Positions 31,086 to 41,806 are shown, counted from the stretch's first letter. The stretch is 64,000 nt of DNA from Thiococcus pfennigii (GCF_016583835.1 NZ_NRRW01000011.1:24720-88719), one strand, 5' to 3'. Notes: a model not told the origin generated them from the letters alone. Numbers and translations: made by a program.

Positions 31086-32417
31086 TCAACCGATCCACTG
31101 GGCTGACCGATCGCCCGCCGCCCCATCCGGCGCCGCCTCCAGGGCCGCGGCGGCGACCGGATCGCGTCCGCGCAGCCGGTACAGCGCGAGCGCCGGGATC
31201 CGCACCTCCATCTCCCAGCCGCCGTCGGGCCGCTCGGCATCGACGAGGACCTCGGCGTGGCTGAACAACCAGGCCCGCACGCGCCCGTCCTGCGGTCCGA
31301 GGCACAGGCGCCGACGGGTATCGGCCCCGCGGCAGCGCTCGGCAATCGCCGCGATCAGCAGGTCGAGCCCGCCCCCATCGCCGGCGCTGACCCAGACCCG
31401 CACCGGGCGCCCCTCGGCATCGTGCTCGACGCGCGGCGCACTGTCGGGGAGCAGGTCGATCTTGTTCATGACCTCGAGCTGCGGCACCGCGTCGGCGCCG
31501 ATCGCGGCGAGGACCGCCGTCACGTCCTCGATCTGCCGATCGCGGCCCGGCGCCGAGGCATCGATCACGTGCAGCAGGAGATCGGCGCTGCGCGTCTCCT
31601 CCAAGGTCGCACGGAAGGCGGCGACCAGCTCGTGCGGCAGATCGCTGACGAAGCCGACCGTGTCGGCCACCGTCACCACCTGCCCGCTCGGCAACGGCAG
31701 CCGGCGCAGCGTCGGGTCCAGGGTCGCGAAGAGCTGATCGGCCTGGTAGACGCCGGCCCCGGTCAGGCGATTGAAGAGGGTCGACTTGCCGGCGTTGGTG
31801 TAGCCGACCAGGGCCACGGCCGGCAGCTCGGCCTTGCGCCGCGCCCGCCGGCCCTGGTCACGCTGGGCGCCGATGCGCTCCAGGCGGCGCTTGAGGACCG
31901 CGATGCGCTTGTCCAGGAGGCGACGATCCGTCTCCAGCTGCGTCTCGCCCGGCCCGCGCAGACCGATACCGCCCTTCTGCCGCTCCAGGTGCGTCCAGCC
32001 GCGCACCAGGCGGGTCGCCAGGTGCTGAAGCTGGGCCAGTTCGACCTGGAGCTTGCCCTCGAACGAGCGCGCCCGCTGGGCGAAGATGTCGAGGATGAGC
32101 CCGGTGCGGTCGACGACCCGGCAGCCGAGCTCGCGCTCGAGGTTGCGCTGCTGCGCCGGCGACAGGATGTGATTGAAGATCACGAGGTCGGCCCCCGCGG
32201 CGGCGACCAGGCCCTTGAGCTCCTCGGCCTTGCCCGAGCCGATGAAGAGCCGCGCGTCCGGCGCCACGCGGGTGCCACCGAGCGTGCCGACGCAGAGCGC
32301 CCCGGCCGCGCCGGCGAGTTGGCGCAACTCCTCGGCGGCCGCCTCGCCGTCGTTCGGGCCGATCGTGAGACTCACGAGCAGGGCGCGCTCGCCGTTCGGG
32401 GGGCGCTCGAGCATCAC
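31086..32417 (-). CDS. hflX: GTPase HflX
   Basis: A 443-residue ribosome-associated GTPase. The N-terminal domain has LFIGSGKAEELKGLV and FNHILSPAQQRNLE. The linker GGIGLRGPGETQLETDRRLL is diagnostic. The G domain has GYTNAGKSTLFN (G1), DTVGFVSDLPHELV (G3) and NKIDLL (G4). It is downstream of hfq as in most gammaproteobacteria. Confidence 0.97.
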   Translation of the reverse strand: MMLERPPNGERALLVSLTIGPNDGEAAAEELRQLAGAAGALCVGTLGGTRVAPDARLFIGSGKAEELKGLVAAAGADLVIFNHILSPAQQRNLERELGCRVVDRTGLILDIFAQRARSFEGKLQVELAQLQHLATRLVRGWTHLERQKGGIGLRGPGETQLETDRRLLDKRIAVLKRRLERIGAQRDQGRRARRKAELPAVALVGYTNAGKSTLFNRLTGAGVYQADQLFATLDPTLRRLPLPSGQVVTVADTVGFVSDLPHELVAAFRATLEETRSADLLLHVIDASAPGRDRQIEDVTAVLAAIGADAVPQLEVMNKIDLLPDSAPRVEHDAEGRPVRVWVSAGDGGGLDLLIAAIAERCRGADTRRRLCLGPQDGRVRAWLFSHAEVLVDAERPDGGWEMEVRIPALALYRLRGRDPVAAAALEAAPDGAAGDRSAQWIG

Positions 32418-32504
32418 GGGCAGACCTGCGCGGGCGCAGAGGGGCCGCGCGCCCCGGCCAGGGACCGGGGGCGCAGCACGCGCGCTTGCGGATCGAGAAT
32501 CGGC

Positions 32505-32759
32505 TTAGACGTTGCCGGGCTCCGGCTGGCCGGCCTCGGCCGCCGACGGCAGCTTGACGTTGCGCGCCGGCACGACCGTCGAGATCGCGTGCTTGTAGAT
32601 CATCTGGCTCACGTTGTTCTTCAACAGCACGACGAACTGATCGAACGACTCGATCTGCCCCTGCAACTTGATTCCGTTCACGAGGAAGATGGAGACGGGC
32701 ACCCGCTCCTTACGCAAGGCATTGAGGAACGGGTCCTGGAGACTTTGACCCTTGGACAT
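32505..32759 (-). CDS. hfq: RNA chaperone Hfq
   Basis: An 84-residue Hfq. [37 protein letters not shown] (Sm1) and [14 protein letters not shown] (Sm2, with YKHA) are diagnostic. It forms a hexamer that pairs small RNAs with mRNAs. The start is at 32759; a good AAGGAG-type ribosome site precedes it. Confidence 0.98.
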   Translation of the reverse strand: MSKGQSLQDPFLNALRKERVPVSIFLVNGIKLQGQIESFDQFVVLLKNNVSQMIYKHAISTVVPARNVKLPSAAEAGQPEPGNV

Positions 32760-32854
32760 GGAGTAGCTCCTTGTTGTTCTGCAATCGTTATTATGGTCGG
32801 GAAGGCGGACGCGGATCGAGCCGCTATTGGAAGACCTCACCCGCCCCGGGAGGT

Positions 32855-33844
32855 TCAGCCGGCGGGCGCCGCGTTGCGGCGTCCGCGCTCGATCATCGTC
32901 AATGCGGTCGCGAGGGGATCGGCCTCGTCGAAGATCCATTCACAGCTCGACTCGGCCCTCAGCCAGGTCAGCTGCCGCCGGGCGAGCTGGCGGGTCGCAG
33001 CGATGCCGCGCTGCACCATTTCCTCGTAATTATAATCACCGTCGAGATATTTCAACATTTGCCGGTAGCCGACGCAGCGCATCGCCGGGAGTTCCGGCGT
33101 CAGATCGCCCCGCTCCAGCAGCCCGCGCACCTCGTCCTCGAATCCGGCGGCGAGCATCGCCTCGAAACGCGTCGCGATCCGGGCGTGCAGGACGGCCCGC
33201 TCACGCGGCGCCCTGACCAGCTTCACCAGGCGATAGGGTAGCACGACGCGGGCCTCACCGGCCGCGAGCAGGGCGCTCATCGGCTGGCCGGCGAGCACCC
33301 AGACCTCTAACGCCCGCTGGATGCGTTGGGGATCGTTCGGGTGCACCTGGGCGGCGGTGACCGGGTCGACCTCGGCGAGGCGCCGGTGCAGGGCCTCCCA
33401 GCCGAGCGCCCGAGCCTCCTCGTCGAGGCGCGCGCGCACCGCCGCATCGGCCTGCGGCAACACCGACAGGCCGTGCTGGAGGGCGTGAAAGTAGAGCCGG
33501 GTGCCACCGACCAGCAGCGGGATGCGCCCGGCCGCGACGATGGCAGCCATCTCGCGCAAGGCGTCCTCGCGAAAGCGCGCTGCCGAATAGGCCTCGCTCG
33601 GCTCGGCGATGTCGACCAGCCGGTGCGGCGCGCGCGCGAGGACCTCGGGCCCCGGCTTCGCGGTGCCGATGTCCATGCCGCGGTAGATCATCGCCGAGTC
33701 GACGCTGACGATCTCGCACGGGAGGCGCTCGACGAGTTGCACCGCGAGTTCGGTCTTGCGCGCCGCCGTCGGCCCCATCAGGAAGACCGCGAGCGGCCGT
33801 TCGGACGCGTCCGCCGCCGGTGCTGTCGGGTCGTCAGCGGCCAC
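32855..33844 (-). CDS. miaA: tRNA dimethylallyltransferase
   Basis: A 329-residue enzyme that prenylates A37 of tRNAs reading UNN codons. The P-loop reads [17 protein letters not shown]; the usual GPTASGKT is changed to GPTAARKT, so the Ser-Gly pair before the Lys is Ala-Arg. Other signatures are [35 protein letters not shown] and [14 protein letters not shown]. It overlaps the end of mutL by 11 bp. Confidence 0.95.
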   Translation of the reverse strand: MAADDPTAPAADASERPLAVFLMGPTAARKTELAVQLVERLPCEIVSVDSAMIYRGMDIGTAKPGPEVLARAPHRLVDIAEPSEAYSAARFREDALREMAAIVAAGRIPLLVGGTRLYFHALQHGLSVLPQADAAVRARLDEEARALGWEALHRRLAEVDPVTAAQVHPNDPQRIQRALEVWVLAGQPMSALLAAGEARVVLPYRLVKLVRAPRERAVLHARIATRFEAMLAAGFEDEVRGLLERGDLTPELPAMRCVGYRQMLKYLDGDYNYEEMVQRGIAATRQLARRQLTWLRAESSCEWIFDEADPLATALTMIERGRRNAAPAG

Positions 33845-35657
33845 GGGAGAAGAGCCGATCGAGGTCCTGCTGGGTCAGCCGAACCCAGGTCGGGCGACCG
33901 TGATTGCACTGATCGGCCCGCGCGGTACGCTCCATGTCGCGCAGCAGCGCGTTCATCTCCTCCAGGCCGAGCCGGTGATGGGCGCGCACCGCCCGATGGC
34001 AGGCGAGCGTCGCGAGGACCCGGTCGATCTCGGCCGCGATCCGCCCGGCATCGCCGTGGACCGCGAGATCCGCGAGCAGGTCGCGCAACAGGCGCTCGGC
34101 GTCGGCACCCTGGAGCAGGGCCGGGATCGCTCGCACCGCGACCCGGTCGCGGCCGAGCGGATCGACGGCGAGCCCCAGCCCCTGGAGCAGGGCCTGGTGG
34201 GTCTCGACCAGCGCCACCTCGGCGGCGCTCACGGCGACGACCACCGGCACCAGGAGCGGCTGGCTCGTGACCCGCCCGGCCGCCCAGGCCGCCTTCAGGC
34301 GTTCGTAACCGATGCGCTCGTGGGCCGCGTGCATATCGACGATGACCAGGCCGTCCTCGGCCTGGGCGAGGACGTAGATCCCGCTCAGCTGGCCGATCGC
34401 GAGCCCGAGCGGCGGCAGTGCCCCGCCCTCGGCGGTGGACTCCTCGGCCACCGGGGGCGGCGCGGCGTCCGCGCGCGCGGCCGGCGGCCGCTGGGCGGCG
34501 AAGCTGAACCGGTAGCCGGCCCGCTCATCACCGAGCCGCAGCGGCATCGCCGCTTGGCGCGGCGTCCCAGCCGGCGGCGGCGCCCCGCCGACCAGCGGCC
34601 GCTGGTCGATCGTGGGCGACGGCGCGCCCGGCTCGGCCTCGGTGCCGGCGAGGCCACCCTCGGCCAGGCGCCGCTGGAGGGTCCGAAAGATGAAGTCATG
34701 GACCTGACGGCCCTCGCGGAAGCGGACCTCGTGCTTGGCGGGGTGGACGTTGACGTCGACGAGCCCGGCCGGCAGCTCCAGATAGAGGAGGTAGGCCGGA
34801 TGGCGGGCCTGGTGCAGGACGTCCTGGAAGGCCTGACGCACGGCGTGGGTGACGAGCCTGTCGCGCACGGCCCGGCCGTTGACGAAGAAGAACTGCCGGT
34901 CCGCCTGGCTGCGCGAGAAGGCCGGGCGCACCAACCAGCCGTGCAGACGCAGGCCGACGGCCGCGGCGTCCAGGCGCAGCGCGTGTTCGAGGAAGGCCGC
35001 GCCGAGCAGCGCCTCGAGGCGGCGTTCGATGCCGGGCGGGTCGGCCGCGGCCGGCAGATCGAGCAGGCCGCGGCCGGCATGCGTCAGGCGCAGGGCGACA
35101 TCGGGGCGCACCAGCGCCATGCGCTGCACGACCTGCTCGAGGTGGCCGAGCTCGGTCTTTTCGGTGCGCAGGAACTTGCGCCGCGCCGGCACGTTGAAGA
35201 AGAGGTCGCGGACCTCGACCGTCGTGCCCGTGGGGTGGGCGGCCGGCTGCGGCTCGCCGACCCGGCCCTCGCCATCGACCCGCACCTGCCAGGCGCGCTC
35301 GGCGCCGGCGGCGCGCGAGGTCAGGGTCAGGCGCGAGACCGAGGCGATGCTCGGCAGCGCCTCGCCGCGAAACCCCAGGCTCGCGACCGCCTCCAGGTCG
35401 GCCAGCCCGCCGATCTTGCTGGTCGCATGGCGCGCCAGCGCCAGCGCCAACTCCTCGACCGGGATGCCGTGGCCGTCGTCGCGGATCCGCAGCAGCTTCA
35501 CCCCGCCCTGCTCCAGGTCGATCTCGATTCGCCGCGCCCCGGCATCCAGGCTGTTCTCGATCAGCTCCTTGGCGACCGAGGCCGGACGCTCGACGACCTC
35601 GCCGGCGGCGATCTGGTCGACGAGTTGGGAAGAGAGCAGGCGGATCGGCTTGGGCAT
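33834..35657 (-). CDS. mutL: DNA mismatch repair protein MutL
   Basis: A 607-residue MutL. The GHKL ATPase motifs are [42 protein letters not shown] and [24 protein letters not shown] ends the N-terminal domain. A proline/alanine linker and a dimerisation domain ([20 protein letters not shown]) follow. It lacks the DQHA(x)2E(x)4E endonuclease motif, having [12 protein letters not shown], as in methyl-directed gammaproteobacteria. An alternative ATG lies 9 bp upstream. Confidence 0.97.
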   Translation of the reverse strand: MPKPIRLLSSQLVDQIAAGEVVERPASVAKELIENSLDAGARRIEIDLEQGGVKLLRIRDDGHGIPVEELALALARHATSKIGGLADLEAVASLGFRGEALPSIASVSRLTLTSRAAGAERAWQVRVDGEGRVGEPQPAAHPTGTTVEVRDLFFNVPARRKFLRTEKTELGHLEQVVQRMALVRPDVALRLTHAGRGLLDLPAAADPPGIERRLEALLGAAFLEHALRLDAAAVGLRLHGWLVRPAFSRSQADRQFFFVNGRAVRDRLVTHAVRQAFQDVLHQARHPAYLLYLELPAGLVDVNVHPAKHEVRFREGRQVHDFIFRTLQRRLAEGGLAGTEAEPGAPSPTIDQRPLVGGAPPPAGTPRQAAMPLRLGDERAGYRFSFAAQRPPAARADAAPPPVAEESTAEGGALPPLGLAIGQLSGIYVLAQAEDGLVIVDMHAAHERIGYERLKAAWAAGRVTSQPLLVPVVVAVSAAEVALVETHQALLQGLGLAVDPLGRDRVAVRAIPALLQGADAERLLRDLLADLAVHGDAGRIAAEIDRVLATLACHRAVRAHHRLGLEEMNALLRDMERTARADQCNHGRPTWVRLTQQDLDRLFSRGR

Positions 35658-35707
35658 GCCCGGCATGGGAGCAAAAAAGCCCCGTCCCGCGCAAGCCCGG
35701 CCCCCGC

Positions 35708-37924
35708 TCAGGCCATCTCCTGCGGATCGACGTCGATCGACCAGCGCACCCGCCCGGCCCCCTCGACCTGCCGCACCCTGGGCAACCAGTCGGCAAGGAA
35801 CCGGCGCAGCGCCGCGCGCCGCGGCGCCTGGACGAGCAGCTGGGCGCGCCAGCGCCCGGCGCGTCGCTCCATCGGCGCCGGGGCCGGCCCCCAGAGGACG
35901 ACCTCGCCGGCGTCCGGTGCGCCAGCGGCCGCAGCCGCGCGCAGGAAGGCCAACGCCTCGTCGGCCGCCCCGGCCTCGGCCCGCAGCAGGGCCTGATGGC
36001 TGAACGGCGGCAGCCCGGCGGCGCGGCGCTCGGCCAGGGCCGCCTCGGCGAAGGCCGGGTAGCCCTCGCGCAGCAGCGACACGAGGAGCGGGTGTTCGGG
36101 GTGGCGGGTCTGCACGACGACCCGCCCAGGCCGCTCGGCGCGACCGGCGCGGCCGGTCACCTGGACCAGCAGTTGGGCCATCCGCTCCGGGGCGCGGTAG
36201 TCGGCGCCGTAGAGGCCAGCGTCGGCATCCAGCACGCCGACCAGGGTGACGCCCGGGAAGTGGTGGCCCTTGGTCAGCATCTGGGTGCCGAGCAGCAGCC
36301 GGTACTCGCCGCGCCGCGCGGCGCTCAGGAGCCGCGTCAGCTCGCCCTTGCGCCGGGTGCTGTCGCGATCGACGCGGGCCAGCGGCAGGCCGGGGAAGCG
36401 CCGCGCCAGGATCTCCTCGACGCGCTCGGTCCCCTGACCGAGGGGGCGCAGATCCGGCCGGCCGCAGCTCGGACAGCGCCCCGGCGCCGGGCGGATGAGG
36501 CCGCAGTGGTGGCAGCGCAACTCGCCGCTCGCCCGATGCAGCGTCAGGCGCGCATCGCAGCGCGGGCACTCGCCGACCCAGCCGCAATCGTGGCAGGTCA
36601 GCACGGGCGCGAAGCCGCGGCGGTTGAGGAACAGGAGCACCTGGTTGCCGGCGGCGAGCTGCTCCGCGGCGAGCTGCATCAACGGCGGCGAGAGGCCGGC
36701 CTCGAGCGGCTGGGCGCGGATGTCGATCAGGGTCACGCTCGGGGCGGCGGCGCCGCTCGCCCGGCGGTGCAGCCGCAGCCAGCGGTAGCGCCCGGCATGG
36801 GCGTTGGCCAGGCTCTCGAGCGACGGGGTCGCCGAGCCGAGCACGACCGGGCAGGCGGCCTGCTGGGCGCGACGCACGGCGAGGTCGCGCCCGGAATAGC
36901 GAAACCCCTCCTGCTGCTTGAGCGACAGATCATGCTCCTCGTCGACCAGGATCAGGCCGAGGCGCGGCAGCGGCACGAAGACCGCCGAGCGGGTGCCGAG
37001 CAGCAGGTCGACCTCGCCGGCCGCGGCGCGCCGCCAGACCCGCTCGCGCTCGCCCTCGGCAAGGCCCGAGTGCAGGACCGCCATCGTGCCGCCCAGGCGC
37101 GCGGCGAAGCGCCGCTCCAGCTGCGGCGTGAGCCCGATCTCCGGCACCAGCACCAGGGCCTGCCGGCCCGCGGCGATGGCCGCCTCGAGCAGGCGGATAT
37201 AGACCTCGGTCTTGCCGCTCGCGGTGACCCCCTCGAGGAGGAAGGGCGCGAAGCTACCGAAGGCGCCGCCCACCTGGTCCACGGCCGCCTGCTGGTCGGC
37301 GTTCAGCGTCGGCCCAGCACCGAGCATCGGCGGCGGGGTCCCCGCCTCGATCCGGCAGGGCGCGACCCAGCCGCGGCGCGCGAGCGCGCGCAGCACTGCC
37401 GCGCACTCACCGAGGTCGCGGGCGAGGTCGGCCGCGGGCGCCTCACCGCCGAGCGCGCGCAGGTGGGTCAGGACCTGGGCCTGGCGCGGGGCGCGTTTGA
37501 TGTCGTCGAGGACGACCGCGGTGCCGGCCTCGGTCAGCCGCCAGCCGCGCTCGCCGGGCGCCGCAGCGGACCCCGAACAGGGCGCGGATCGGCGCAGCCG
37601 CGCCGGCAGCGCGCTGAAGAGCGCCTCGCCGAGCGCGTGCTGGTAGTAGTCCGCGGCCCAGCACAGGAAGGCCAGATCGGCCTCGGCGAGCAACGGGCGC
37701 TCGTCGAGGACCTCGATGACCGGCTTGAGCCGCTCGGGCGGGACGCTCGCGACCTCGGCCAGCGCGACGATCAGACCGACGCGCCGGCCGCGCCCGAAGG
37801 GGACGAGGACCCGCTGGCCCGGACCTGGCAACGGCGCGCCCGGCGCACTCGGCGGCAGGTAGTCGAACGGCTCCGGCACCGGGGCCGCGACGGCCACCCG
37901 CAAGACGGGGGAGGCCCCGCTCAC
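35708..37924 (-). CDS. priA: Primosomal protein N' (replication restart helicase)
   Basis: A 738-residue PriA. LLEGVTASGKTEVYIRLL is Walker A, LILVDEEHDLSLKQQEG is the DEEH box, and two zinc-binding groups are in LTCHDCGWVGECPRCDARL and ELRCHHCG...RCPSCGRPDL. QLLVQVTGRAGRAERPG is motif VI. It reloads the replisome at repaired forks. Confidence 0.96.
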   Translation of the reverse strand: MSGASPVLRVAVAAPVPEPFDYLPPSAPGAPLPGPGQRVLVPFGRGRRVGLIVALAEVASVPPERLKPVIEVLDERPLLAEADLAFLCWAADYYQHALGEALFSALPARLRRSAPCSGSAAAPGERGWRLTEAGTAVVLDDIKRAPRQAQVLTHLRALGGEAPAADLARDLGECAAVLRALARRGWVAPCRIEAGTPPPMLGAGPTLNADQQAAVDQVGGAFGSFAPFLLEGVTASGKTEVYIRLLEAAIAAGRQALVLVPEIGLTPQLERRFAARLGGTMAVLHSGLAEGERERVWRRAAAGEVDLLLGTRSAVFVPLPRLGLILVDEEHDLSLKQQEGFRYSGRDLAVRRAQQAACPVVLGSATPSLESLANAHAGRYRWLRLHRRASGAAAPSVTLIDIRAQPLEAGLSPPLMQLAAEQLAAGNQVLLFLNRRGFAPVLTCHDCGWVGECPRCDARLTLHRASGELRCHHCGLIRPAPGRCPSCGRPDLRPLGQGTERVEEILARRFPGLPLARVDRDSTRRKGELTRLLSAARRGEYRLLLGTQMLTKGHHFPGVTLVGVLDADAGLYGADYRAPERMAQLLVQVTGRAGRAERPGRVVVQTRHPEHPLLVSLLREGYPAFAEAALAERRAAGLPPFSHQALLRAEAGAADEALAFLRAAAAAGAPDAGEVVLWGPAPAPMERRAGRWRAQLLVQAPRRAALRRFLADWLPRVRQVEGAGRVRWSIDVDPQEMA

Positions 37925-38042
37925 GCGCCGTCCCCGGAGCGCCCTGGTCGGCCCCGCGCGGGCGCATACCCGGTACGATTGCCGCTTGCGCCACCCAAGT
38001 AGTTATGTATTATGGCTGCGGTCATCGACGCCGTAGCCAAAC

Positions 38043-38642
38043 ATGTTGCAGATCAGCCAGCAGGTCTTGCGCACGGATCTGGCCGGTATGCCCCTCGAGT
38101 GGGTGGATTACCGGGCAGCGGCCCGCCTTTATGTGCTCGGGCAGGTCGCCTACGCCTGCGGCGACACCCTCCTTCGGCTGCGCGGCGGCATCAACTCGGC
38201 GACCCACCAGCGCAGCATGCTGGAGATCCACTCGATCATCGCCACCCAGGGCACCCACCAGGCGCTGCACAGGCAGCGCGGCGACTATGTCCCGCCGCTG
38301 ACGAACCGCGCCCTCTTCCAGCGCGACGACCACCTCTGCCTCTACTGCGGCGGGCGCTTCTCGGCGCGCAACCTCTCGCGCGACCATGTTCGCCCGATCA
38401 GTCAGGGCGGCGCCGACTGCTGGACCAATGTCGTCACCGCCTGCGTGCGCTGCAACAACTTCAAGGCCGGCCGCACCCCGGAGGCGGCCGGGATGGAGCT
38501 GCTCGCGGTGCCCTTCATCCCGACCCACGCCGAATACATCTTCTTGATGGGTCGCCATGTGCTCGCCGATCAGATGGCCTTTCTCCACGCCCACTTCCCG
38601 CGCACCAGTCCATTGCTGAAGCGCCGCCCCCGTTCCGCGTAG
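38043..38642 (+). CDS. HNH endonuclease family protein
   Basis: A 199-residue protein with a clear HNH module near residues 98-150: CLYCGGRF, LSRDHVRPISQGG and WTNVVTACVRCNNFKAGRTP, including both zinc CxxC pairs. The N-terminal ~90 residues and the C-terminal tail (FIPTHAEYIFLMGRHVL) are those of a chromosomal HNH family common in gammaproteobacteria, without a known role. It is divergent from priA and lies 12 bp before the fructosamine kinase gene. Confidence 0.93.
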   Translation: MLQISQQVLRTDLAGMPLEWVDYRAAARLYVLGQVAYACGDTLLRLRGGINSATHQRSMLEIHSIIATQGTHQALHRQRGDYVPPLTNRALFQRDDHLCLYCGGRFSARNLSRDHVRPISQGGADCWTNVVTACVRCNNFKAGRTPEAAGMELLAVPFIPTHAEYIFLMGRHVLADQMAFLHAHFPRTSPLLKRRPRSA

Positions 38643-38654
38643 GTCCACGCACCG

Positions 38655-39539
38655 ATGCCCGATTGGCAGGACATCGCCGCGCGCATCGCGGCCGCGACCG
38701 GCGAGCCGTTCGCGCTGCGCCCCCCGCAACACGTCGGCGGGGGCTGCATCAACCGGGCGGTGCGCCTCGGCGACGGGCGTCGCGACTACTTCGTCAAGCT
38801 CAACGACGCCAGTCAACTGGCGATGTTCGAGGCCGAGGCGGCCGGTCTCGCGGCACTCGCGGCGACCGCGACCCTGCGCGTGCCGCGCCCCCTGTGCACC
38901 GGCGTCAGCGCCGGCGAGGCCTTCCTGGCGATGGAGTATATCCCACTCGGCGGGCGTCCCGGCGCGGACGGCAAGGCCGCCGCCGGCCGCCTGCTCGCCA
39001 CGCTGCACCGGGCGAGCGCCCCGGCATTCGGCTGGGAGCGCGACAACACGATCGGCTCGACCCCGCAGCCGAATGCCCCGGAACCGGACTGGGTCGTCTT
39101 CTGGCGCGAGCGACGCCTCGGGCATCAGCTGCGCCTGGCGGCGGCCAGCGGCTACCGCGGCCGCGTGCAGGAACGCGGCGCCCGCCTGCTCGAAGGCTTC
39201 GGGGCACTGATAGACCACGCCCCTCGCCCCTCGCTCCTCCATGGCGACCTGTGGGGCGGCAACCTCGGGTTCGATGCGGCAGGCCGGCCCGTCATCTTCG
39301 ACCCGGCCGTCTACTACGGCGACCGCGAGGCGGACCTGGCGATGACCGAGCTCTTCGGTGGCTTCGGCAGCGACTTCTATGCCGCCTACCGCGAGGCGTG
39401 GCCGCTCGCGCCGGGCTACGCGGTGCGCAAAACCCTCTACAACCTCTATCACATCCTCAATCACCTGAACCTCTTCGGCGGCGGCTACCTCGCCCAGGCC
39501 GAGGGCATGATCGAGCGGCTCCTGGCCGAGATCGGCTGA
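38655..39539 (+). CDS. Fructosamine kinase family protein
   Basis: A 294-residue protein of the fructosamine-3-kinase/APH fold, which phosphorylates ketosamine adducts so that glycated proteins are repaired. GGGCINRAVRLGDG, FVKLND and FLAMEYIPLG are the nucleotide lobe; LLHGDLWGGNLGFD is the catalytic loop and VIFDPAVYYGDREADLAM the metal loop. Full length. Confidence 0.95.
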   Translation: MPDWQDIAARIAAATGEPFALRPPQHVGGGCINRAVRLGDGRRDYFVKLNDASQLAMFEAEAAGLAALAATATLRVPRPLCTGVSAGEAFLAMEYIPLGGRPGADGKAAAGRLLATLHRASAPAFGWERDNTIGSTPQPNAPEPDWVVFWRERRLGHQLRLAAASGYRGRVQERGARLLEGFGALIDHAPRPSLLHGDLWGGNLGFDAAGRPVIFDPAVYYGDREADLAMTELFGGFGSDFYAAYREAWPLAPGYAVRKTLYNLYHILNHLNLFGGGYLAQAEGMIERLLAEIG

Positions 39540-39691
39540 GCGATCGACCCGGGGCGACCCGGCGCCCTGGGCGATCGACGCCCTGCCCAGCCCCGACCGA
39601 ACGCCGACGCCCCATCGCGAAGGCGGCGCGGTGACGCTTTTCTTGCCGATGTGTTACAAACCGGTTCCATCACCGCTTCCCCGCTGATGGC

Positions 39692-40240
39692 ATGCGTTTG
39701 AACCACCTCGATCTCGTCAGTCAGACCCCCCGCGAGCTGCTGCTGCTGCGCCACGCCAAGTCCGACTGGGGGGTAGACGGCGCCAAGGATTTCGACCGCC
39801 CGTTGGCCAAGCGCGGCAAGGCCGATGCGCCGCGGGTCGGCGCCTGGCTCTACCGCGAGGGGCTGGTGCCGGACCATGTCGTGAGTTCCCCCGCACAGCG
39901 CGCCCGCCAGACGGCGACCCGGATCTGCAAGGCCATGGAGCTCAAGGCCCGCAACGTCGCATGGGACGAACGCATCTACGAGGCCGACGTGGCGCGCCTG
40001 CTCGCGGTCCTCGCCGACTGCCCGGCGACGGCCCGTCTGGTGCTCCTGATCGGCCACAACCCGGGCCTCGAAGACCTGCTGCGCTACCTGATCGGCGACG
40101 AACTCGAAGAGCCCGACGACGGCAAGCTCCTCCCGACCGCCGCCGTCGCCCGCATCGAGATGCCCAAGGCATGGGACGGCCTCGAGCGCGGCTGCGGCCA
40201 GTTGATCGCCCTCACCCGCCCCAAGGCCTTGCGCGACTGA
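39692..40240 (+). CDS. sixA: SixA-type phosphohistidine phosphatase
   Basis: A 182-residue histidine phosphatase. LLLLRHAKSDWG holds the RHG-type catalytic His, SSPAQRARQTA the phosphate-pocket Arg, and LIGHNPGLEDLL the second His. SixA dephosphorylates His in phosphorelay HPt domains or EI-Ntr. It is the last gene before the repeat-rich zone. Confidence 0.9.
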   Translation: MRLNHLDLVSQTPRELLLLRHAKSDWGVDGAKDFDRPLAKRGKADAPRVGAWLYREGLVPDHVVSSPAQRARQTATRICKAMELKARNVAWDERIYEADVARLLAVLADCPATARLVLLIGHNPGLEDLLRYLIGDELEEPDDGKLLPTAAVARIEMPKAWDGLERGCGQLIALTRPKALRD

Positions 40241-41230
40241 CGGCGACGTCGAAACGACCGACACAAGCGGGAGAAAACAAGGGACTCGTCGAGCAGAGGC
40301 CAAGGGTTCTCCTGCCCCGGCTGTCCACTCGGCAGAGCGACGACCGATCGTCGACAAGCCGCCTCCTACGGCAGCCCCACGTCGGGTTAGGCGCGCCGGC
40401 AGGGCGGACAAATGAAAGCGAAGGCTTGCGCGCGCCGTAACCCGACAGCGGCCTCGGTGGGGCCGCTTTGGCGGCCGTCGGGTTACGCCCCGAGGACACG
40501 GCGGGATGCGCTGCGCTTTCCCGCCCTACGTTCTCGCACCCGAAAAAGAGATCTCGCGCAGAGACGCCAAGGCGCAGAGAAGGAGAAGAGGAGCGTACCG
40601 GTGACATCGACCAATGCCCTCTCTTCACTTTGCGCCTCTGCGTCTCTGCGCGAGCCCGGAGATAGCGTCTTTCGAGTCAAGTCGTCGGGGTATAGGCCGT
40701 CGGGTTACGCCCCCAGGGGGCTAACCCGACCTACGGCCCCGGCGTAGACCGGCACGGCCGCGTCTGTGGCACGGCCAGTAGGTCGGGTGAGGCGCGCCGG
40801 CACGGCGGTCGCCGAGCAGCAACAGGCCCGCGCGCGCCGTAACCCGACAGCCGTCTCCGCGGGCGTCGCCAGCGCCGGAGCCCGCTCGCGGCGCTCCGGG
40901 CAGGAGGCGGCCAATGCCGACTCGATTCCCCCGGGTAAGGCGGGATCCCCCAGCGCCCCCCAACACGGATCGACCGTCAACCGTCCAAGCATCTCGAAAA
41001 GGCCGGAGAACGGAGCCGCCCCCCTCCCAGGAAGGGAGAAACGCCATAAAGAAGCACTTTACCCGAGTTCTGCTCACAGCTAGGCAAAGCCCGCTGCGAC
41101 GCCCGATGCACGTCGGGCACCGTCCAACGGCCGCTTCTAGGATGATGCATGACCCCGCGGCCACCCTCTGCCGGTCTCGAGCCCGAGGCTGGCCGTGCGA
41201 TGGGGCCATCGGTGCGATCGCCGGCGCCGG
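40241..41230. repeat. Repeat-rich intergenic region
   Basis: No supported gene. 40413-40590 is a copy of the 188-bp unit seen at 10.4-10.8 kb (GTAACCCGACAGCGGCC, GTCGGGTTACGCCCC, GCGCAGAGACGC). 40690-40740 is a second kind (GTCGGGTTACGCCC...GGGCTAACCCGACC), and a third fragment with GTAACCCGACAG lies near 40840. GCCCGA/TCGGGC form a small hairpin at 41101-41118. Frames across the repeats are artefacts. Confidence 0.75.
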
Positions 41231-41806
41231 TCAGTCGAAACGCCTTGGCTCGCGTGCCCCGTTCTGAAAATCGGTGAGGAGCGCATAGATCTCGTCCTCG
41301 TTCAGCAGGCCGATGTAGCGGTACCAGGTGCGGCCGTCCGGCCCGATCAACGCGTGCTGGGGAATGGTGCGCACCGAATGCCCCTCGGCGGCCACTATGC
41401 GCCGGTCCAGGCCGTAGCGGTCCGCCCAGGCCAGGGCATCCTGTCGCGTGGCCGCCGTGAAGGGCTCGCGACCGCTCGTCAGGCTCATCACGAAGCGCGT
41501 CCGCGTCAGGGGCACCTGCGCCGCCGCGCGGAAGTGGGGTGCCTGTGCGGCGCTCGCCGAACACCAGGGTGCAACATAGCTGATCCAGACGAAGTCGCCC
41601 GGGTATGCGCATACATCGATCTCCTCCCCGGATGCCGCGATGCGGGCGGGGCCGGCCCCCCGATCGCTCGTGCAGCCGCCGGCCTCATCCCAATCGGTGT
41701 AGAATTCGCCGCTCTGATCCGCCGATCCGCACGCCCCGAGGCCCAGAATGGCCAGGCTGGCCAGCAAGACGCGGACCGCCGGGCCTGATTGGGTCGCTGC
41801 CTTCAC
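41231..41806 (-). CDS. Thioredoxin-fold lipoprotein with a degenerate active site
   Basis: A 191-residue predicted lipoprotein. The signal peptide ends in a lipobox, LAILGLGAC. A TlpA/AhpC-like thioredoxin fold follows: FVWISYVAPWCSASAAQAPHF keeps the first Cys of the WCxxC motif and has Ser-Ala instead of the second, TIPQHALIGPDGRTWYRYIGLL holds the cis-Pro region, and DEIYALL ends the fold. The start is the GTG at 41806 with a strong GGGGGAG site. A single-Cys thioredoxin fold suggests a chaperone, peroxidatic or binding role rather than normal disulfide exchange. Confidence 0.75.
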   Translation of the reverse strand: MKAATQSGPAVRVLLASLAILGLGACGSADQSGEFYTDWDEAGGCTSDRGAGPARIAASGEEIDVCAYPGDFVWISYVAPWCSASAAQAPHFRAAAQVPLTRTRFVMSLTSGREPFTAATRQDALAWADRYGLDRRIVAAEGHSVRTIPQHALIGPDGRTWYRYIGLLNEDEIYALLTDFQNGAREPRRFD

